From Candidatus Bathyarchaeota archaeon (lineage in GTDB: Archaea; Thermoproteota; Bathyarchaeia; Bathyarchaeales; Bathycorpusculaceae): DNA of 62,473 nucleotides. Location of the stretch: contig CALMWK010000077.1 of the NCBI GenBank assembly GCA_937873375.1, forward strand, positions 1 through 62,473, read 5' to 3'. Under the pieces are notes generated by a model. The model did not search any database and had not been told where the DNA came from. It saw only the letters and a list, made by a program, of their open reading frames with translations. Below are positions 58,709-62,473 of the stretch, piece after piece; within the stretch, counting starts at the first letter, position 1, and every line of letters begins with the position of its first letter. A program made the translations under genes and the position numbers.

Positions 58709-59689
58709 CTATACGGCATTGCCAAAACTGACTGCCAAAAATACTGCGTAAATCATAAGCAGAAATATTCCGTCGCGCCTGCTCACTCTCTTATTCTGTA
58801 AGATGTACCATAATACAAGATTAGCTATTAGCGAAAAAATGATTACGTCTGAAAAAGCTGTTAATTCCACCTGAAAAGGTGAAACCAAGAAGGTTACTCC
58901 TAAAATCAAAGTGATGTTAAAGAAGCAACTTCCTATTATGTTGCCAAAAGCAAGATCTAAGAAACCTTTACGAACAGACGCAAGGCTTGTGGCTAGTTCT
59001 GGGACACTTGTTCCAAAGGCCACCAGCGTAGCGCCGACAACGACTGTTGGGATGCCTGCACTTGTCGCCAAAAACGAAGCTGAATTCACAATGAAATAGG
59101 AACATGCGACAACTCCAATTGCCCCTACAATAGACATAACCGCATAGGTGCTTGTCTTCTTTTTTACAGCATCTTCTGAAATTTCTTCCACGGTTTTTCT
59201 TTCCTTCATAAGCTGATACATGTTGAACGCGAAAATCGTGATGAGTATGACTCCGACTATCTGACTTGAGTATCCAACAAAAAGTAAAATCAGCGGAACC
59301 ACCGAGGCAATGAGCAGACCGAAATTGAGGCTGCCCACTTCTTCCCTCGTCATCTTGGTGAAAAATCCTGAGCTTTCAGGGTATTTTGCCGCCATAACAA
59401 GCAAACATATTCCAAGAATTAAACACACATTTGCTATATTTGAGCCCAAGACGTTACCTATTGAAATGCCCACGGTTGCTGGCGCTAAAACAGCGAATAC
59501 AGCCACAAAAAGCTCAGGTAAAGAAGTGGAAAAAGCAACCAAAATGAACCCCACTTTTGTCTTCCCCAAACCTGTGGCGCTTGCCAAGTTTATCGCATTA
59601 TTAATCGTCAAGTTACTGGCTCTATTCAAAATAAGTAAAGCTGCAATCAGGACCACCAGACTCCCAACAAGTCCAAATTGTTCCAACAT
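58709..59689 (-). CDS. Sodium/calcium antiporter family (CaCA)
   Basis: Two alpha-repeats: FSTSLPELFVA...GNVLGSNIANV and FGTSVPELATSLAS...GNIIGSCFFNI. Confidence 0.92.
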   Translation of the reverse strand: MLEQFGLVGSLVVLIAALLILNRASNLTINNAINLASATGLGKTKVGFILVAFSTSLPELFVAVFAVLAPATVGISIGNVLGSNIANVCLILGICLLVMAAKYPESSGFFTKMTREEVGSLNFGLLIASVVPLILLFVGYSSQIVGVILITIFAFNMYQLMKERKTVEEISEDAVKKKTSTYAVMSIVGAIGVVACSYFIVNSASFLATSAGIPTVVVGATLVAFGTSVPELATSLASVRKGFLDLAFGNIIGSCFFNITLILGVTFLVSPFQVELTAFSDVIIFSLIANLVLWYILQNKRVSRRDGIFLLMIYAVFLAVSFGNAV

Positions 59690-59854
59690 CTTTCCTCACT
59701 GTTGACTTCTATCCACTGCCGCTTTATTATCCGCGCATAGCCCACATTTACCGCTTATGCGTCTACGTCTTATATTGACTTACTTTTAGTCTCTTTTCCC
59801 TAAACAGACGTAATAACTAGTTGGATAAAACTTTTATACCTCGTAAGGGGTGTT

Positions 59855-60133
59855 GTGCATATGCATACCAACTATAATGACCACGGTGCTGTAATGGAAC
59901 CGAGCAAGAAACCATTGAATGTTCTCATCAAACAGCTACATGGCAACATTGAAGTCGTCCTCAAAAACGGCTGCGAATACAAGGGAAAAATGATCAAAGT
60001 CGACGGACACATGAACATTCTTCTGGAAGGCGCAACTGAATACAAAGAAGAACAAATGCTCACCAACTACGGTAACGTGTTGCTTCGCGGAAACAACGTC
60101 CTCTACATAGTTTTAGACACAACAAGACACTAG
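59855..60133 (+). CDS. LSm/Sm-like archaeal protein
   Basis: PLNVLIKQLHGNIEVVLKNGCEYKGKMIKVDGHMNILLEGA...NVLLRGNNVLYI. Confidence 0.95.
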   Translation: MHMHTNYNDHGAVMEPSKKPLNVLIKQLHGNIEVVLKNGCEYKGKMIKVDGHMNILLEGATEYKEEQMLTNYGNVLLRGNNVLYIVLDTTRH

Positions 60134-61050
60134 AACGTTAACGTTCTAACTTTTCCAACTATAAAATCAACAGCTTCCTCTATGCTAACTTTCACCTTAA
60201 ACCTGCGGCTGAAAAAATCTAAAATATTTTTCACGTCACGAGTTAACAGCTCCATCGCATTTGGATGCTCCAACGTGACGAATTGTGGCCAATCAATAAT
60301 CAAAACGTGCATGTCAGGCTTCAAAATAATGTTGTACTCGCTTAAATCCGCATGCACCACGTTAGCCTCCAAATATGCCTTCTGAACATTGACTAAAATC
60401 TCCTTCAAAACAGCAGTTGGGTCGTCGATTCCTTTCCATTTAGACAATTCTGCGCCTTCAATTACGCCCATAACTATGGCATGACGATTCTGCATAATAG
60501 GCTCAGGCACCGCAACCCCATGAGTATGAACAAGCTTTAACGCTTCAAACTCCTTTTCCGCAGCTGAACGCGACTGAAACAACCAACCCGCGTGGTCTGC
60601 AATGTACCCGCGTTTGCGCCTAGTCTGCCTGAAACTTATTCTGCCTAACCTGTGAAACTTCACTGCAACCCGCACACCTTTAGGGTCTAGGGCATCGTAA
60701 ACATCTGCCTCTTTGCCTACACCTATTGGTTGCCCAAAAGCTTCAAGCACTCCAGCTTTAACAAAAGCGTTTATGGCTAAACAATCATAGCCTGCGTAGT
60801 TCAACGTGTACCCAACGTAGGCACCCCGCATCCTGTAAATGAGACCTAACTTGTCAATTCTATCCATATTGCGGTCTATCTTTTCCGGGGGCACTTTAGC
60901 GTACCTAGATATCTGCCCTTTCGGAACAAACTCATGTTTGTTCATTCCTGTTTCTATAACCTGCAGTATCTTCAGGTCTTCGATTTCCAACTTGCGGAAC
61001 ACTTGCACCGCAACTTCAGCAGATGACATCTTGTAGAAAATATGCTTCAA
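60130..61050 (-). CDS. rio2: RIO2-type serine/threonine protein kinase
   Basis: N-terminal winged helix; GVGKEADVYDALD, VVHADLSEYNII, IDWPQFV; internal Met start at 61029 possible. Confidence 0.93.
   Translation of the reverse strand: MKHIFYKMSSAEVAVQVFRKLEIEDLKILQVIETGMNKHEFVPKGQISRYAKVPPEKIDRNMDRIDKLGLIYRMRGAYVGYTLNYAGYDCLAINAFVKAGVLEAFGQPIGVGKEADVYDALDPKGVRVAVKFHRLGRISFRQTRRKRGYIADHAGWLFQSRSAAEKEFEALKLVHTHGVAVPEPIMQNRHAIVMGVIEGAELSKWKGIDDPTAVLKEILVNVQKAYLEANVVHADLSEYNIILKPDMHVLIIDWPQFVTLEHPNAMELLTRDVKNILDFFSRRFKVKVSIEEAVDFIVGKVRTLTF
60131..60148. other. 18-bp perfect palindrome at convergent stop codons
   Basis: TAGAACGTTAACGTTCTA equals its reverse complement. Confidence 0.7.
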
Positions 61051-61086
61051 CTGCTAATAAGAGTGAAGCTTTCAGAAAGCGTTTCT

Positions 61087-62271
61087 TTACAGAATTAAGA
61101 CTTCTGTTGCTTGCAGAGCTGCTTGAACCATTCCCGCAATGTTCAGTTTCTCTTCAGCTTCCTTCACTGCTTGCAACTTCGCTTGCGTGGAAGGCTGACT
61201 TGGCGCAGCAGTGCAGCCCTTTGCTTTTTGTATGGAGATTTCGAAGGTGCCGATTTTTCTTGCAACCGCTTCCGTTTCAATTTTGTCAAAACCTAACAGT
61301 GGACGGTGAATTGGGTAAAGCGTTGCCGCTTCATCTATCGCGAAAAGGTTGTGCATGGTTTGACTTGCTTGCTCGCCTATAGCTTCCCCGGTAATTATTC
61401 CGTATGCTTTTTCGGTTTGTGCAATCTGCTCAGCTATACGGTACATTAACCGCTTACACAACAGGCACGTGAACCTTGCTGGAGCTTCCTGCTGAATTTT
61501 TTTCATGTTTTCTCCGTTGGGCACAATGTAAATTTTTCTGATGAAGCCTGCGCTCCACTCTTGCAGTTTCTTAGCGGTTTGGATGGCTTTTTGTTTGGCG
61601 GCGTCATCTGTGAACGGTGAATTATCAACGTAGATGGGGATTGTTGGGCTTCCACGTTTCATCGCAAGCCAGCAGGCCACGGGCGAATCTATTCCGCCGC
61701 TGAGAAGACAAACCGTTTTTGCTTGTGTGCCCAGCGGGAAACCGCCTGAACCGTGAAGGGTTTCTGCGTAAACGTAAGCTTCTGCATCTCGCACTTCAAC
61801 AGTCACGGTTATGTCTGGTGCTGTAAGGTTCACGGTTGGGTTACGCGGTTCCAATTTAATCAGGATTTTTTCTCCAAGTTCACGACACAACTCCACGCTG
61901 CTGTACGGGTGTGTGCCTACACGGTGGCACCGGACAGCGAAACTTTTGCCCTCCTGTATTGTGGCTTCTGCGATGGTTAATGCTGTTTCCGCTATTGCGT
62001 TTAGGTCTGAGGTTGTTTGTTTGGCTGGTGAAACACTGGACACTCCAAATACTCGTGTTAGTGCCTGTGCGGTTTGTGTTGGTGTTTGTGTTTTTATGTA
62101 GATTCTTCCGCGGGTGCGTATTATTTTCTCAGGCTTCAGGCTGCTGGTTTTCAGGGCATATTTGATGTTTTGTAAAACCTGTTTTTCATATACGCGCCTT
62201 GTCCACTCGCTTTTAATGCCTATTTCTCCGCTGAACCGAACAATAATAGTGTCGTAGTCCGTTGTCGTTAC
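61087..62271 (-). CDS. thiI: ThiI-like tRNA 4-thiouridine synthase; N-terminus extends upstream of the ORF-track start, start codon unclear
   Basis: LLSGGIDSPVACWLAMKRG PP-loop motif; in-frame upstream translation ...DYDTIIVRFSGEIGIKSEWTRRVYEKQVLQNIKYALK...IRTRGRIYIKTQTPTQTAQALTRVFGVSSVSPAKQ. Confidence 0.85.
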   Translation of the reverse strand, partial: VTTTDYDTIIVRFSGEIGIKSEWTRRVYEKQVLQNIKYALKTSSLKPEKIIRTRGRIYIKTQTPTQTAQALTRVFGVSSVSPAKQTTSDLNAIAETALTIAEATIQEGKSFAVRCHRVGTHPYSSVELCRELGEKILIKLEPRNPTVNLTAPDITVTVEVRDAEAYVYAETLHGSGGFPLGTQAKTVCLLSGGIDSPVACWLAMKRGSPTIPIYVDNSPFTDDAAKQKAIQTAKKLQEWSAGFIRKIYIVPNGENMKKIQQEAPARFTCLLCKRLMYRIAEQIAQTEKAYGIITGEAIGEQASQTMHNLFAIDEAATLYPIHRPLLGFDKIETEAVARKIGTFEISIQKAKGCTAAPSQPSTQAKLQAVKEAEEKLNIAGMVQAALQATEVLIL

Positions 62272-62473
62272 CTGCTGCTTGATAATACAAAAAGGAGCGG
62301 CAACACCTGATTTAACGGTTTTGCTGACTGCACCGTTTTACTTCCAAGTACTTAGGTGCTCTTTTCCCTGTTTCTAAGCGGTTAACCTTTCTGAGTTGAT
62401 AGTATTTGCAGTTGAGAAAAACGCGCTTTTGTCCCTGTTTTTGGTTGAGAATTCGCTATTATGGTTTTGTTTT

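Noticed and set aside
1-62473. CRISPR array, integrase, complete transposon or prophage
   Set aside because: No regularly spaced direct repeats with unique spacers and no recognisable integrase, transposase or phage structural genes in the supplied translations

Overview
The window is an archaeal chromosomal segment. Supporting genes are the 20S proteasome alpha, SBDS, exosome Rrp4/Rrp41/Rrp42, eL43, KEOPS Pcc1 and Cgi121, prefoldin beta, topoisomerase VI A/B, ABCE1, aIF5B, thermosome, LSm and RIO2. Assignment to a Bathyarchaeia/TACK-like lineage is only an inference from overall style. Accessory content includes: (i) a Mrp / NifX-family / twin MinD-ferredoxin ATPase locus resembling the bacterial 'orange protein' (ORP) complex, with a divergent Cys-rich Lrp-type regulator, plus a second NifX/DUF5320/DUF134/OsmC/flavodoxin/peroxiredoxin locus nearby; (ii) an ECF transporter and a distant S-component-like gene behind a 32-bp perfect palindrome; (iii) two ABC-2 export systems and a truncated permease remnant; (iv) large PQQ-propeller surface proteins; (v) a 1128-aa REC-multiPAS histidine kinase. 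The most unusual signals not explained by annotated genes are: a G-depleted A/C-rich intergenic element repeated upstream of psmA and of another + strand gene, with a perfect 24-mer and conserved spacing and a diverged relative upstream of the thermosome; a second 60-bp intergenic repeat pair; a 78-bp-period G-rich direct repeat containing palindromes; a 22-aa Glu/Trp micro-ORF with a strong Shine-Dalgarno; and conserved genes with a homopolymer frame break or no canonical start. All calls come from reading the sequence and supplied translations; no searches were run.
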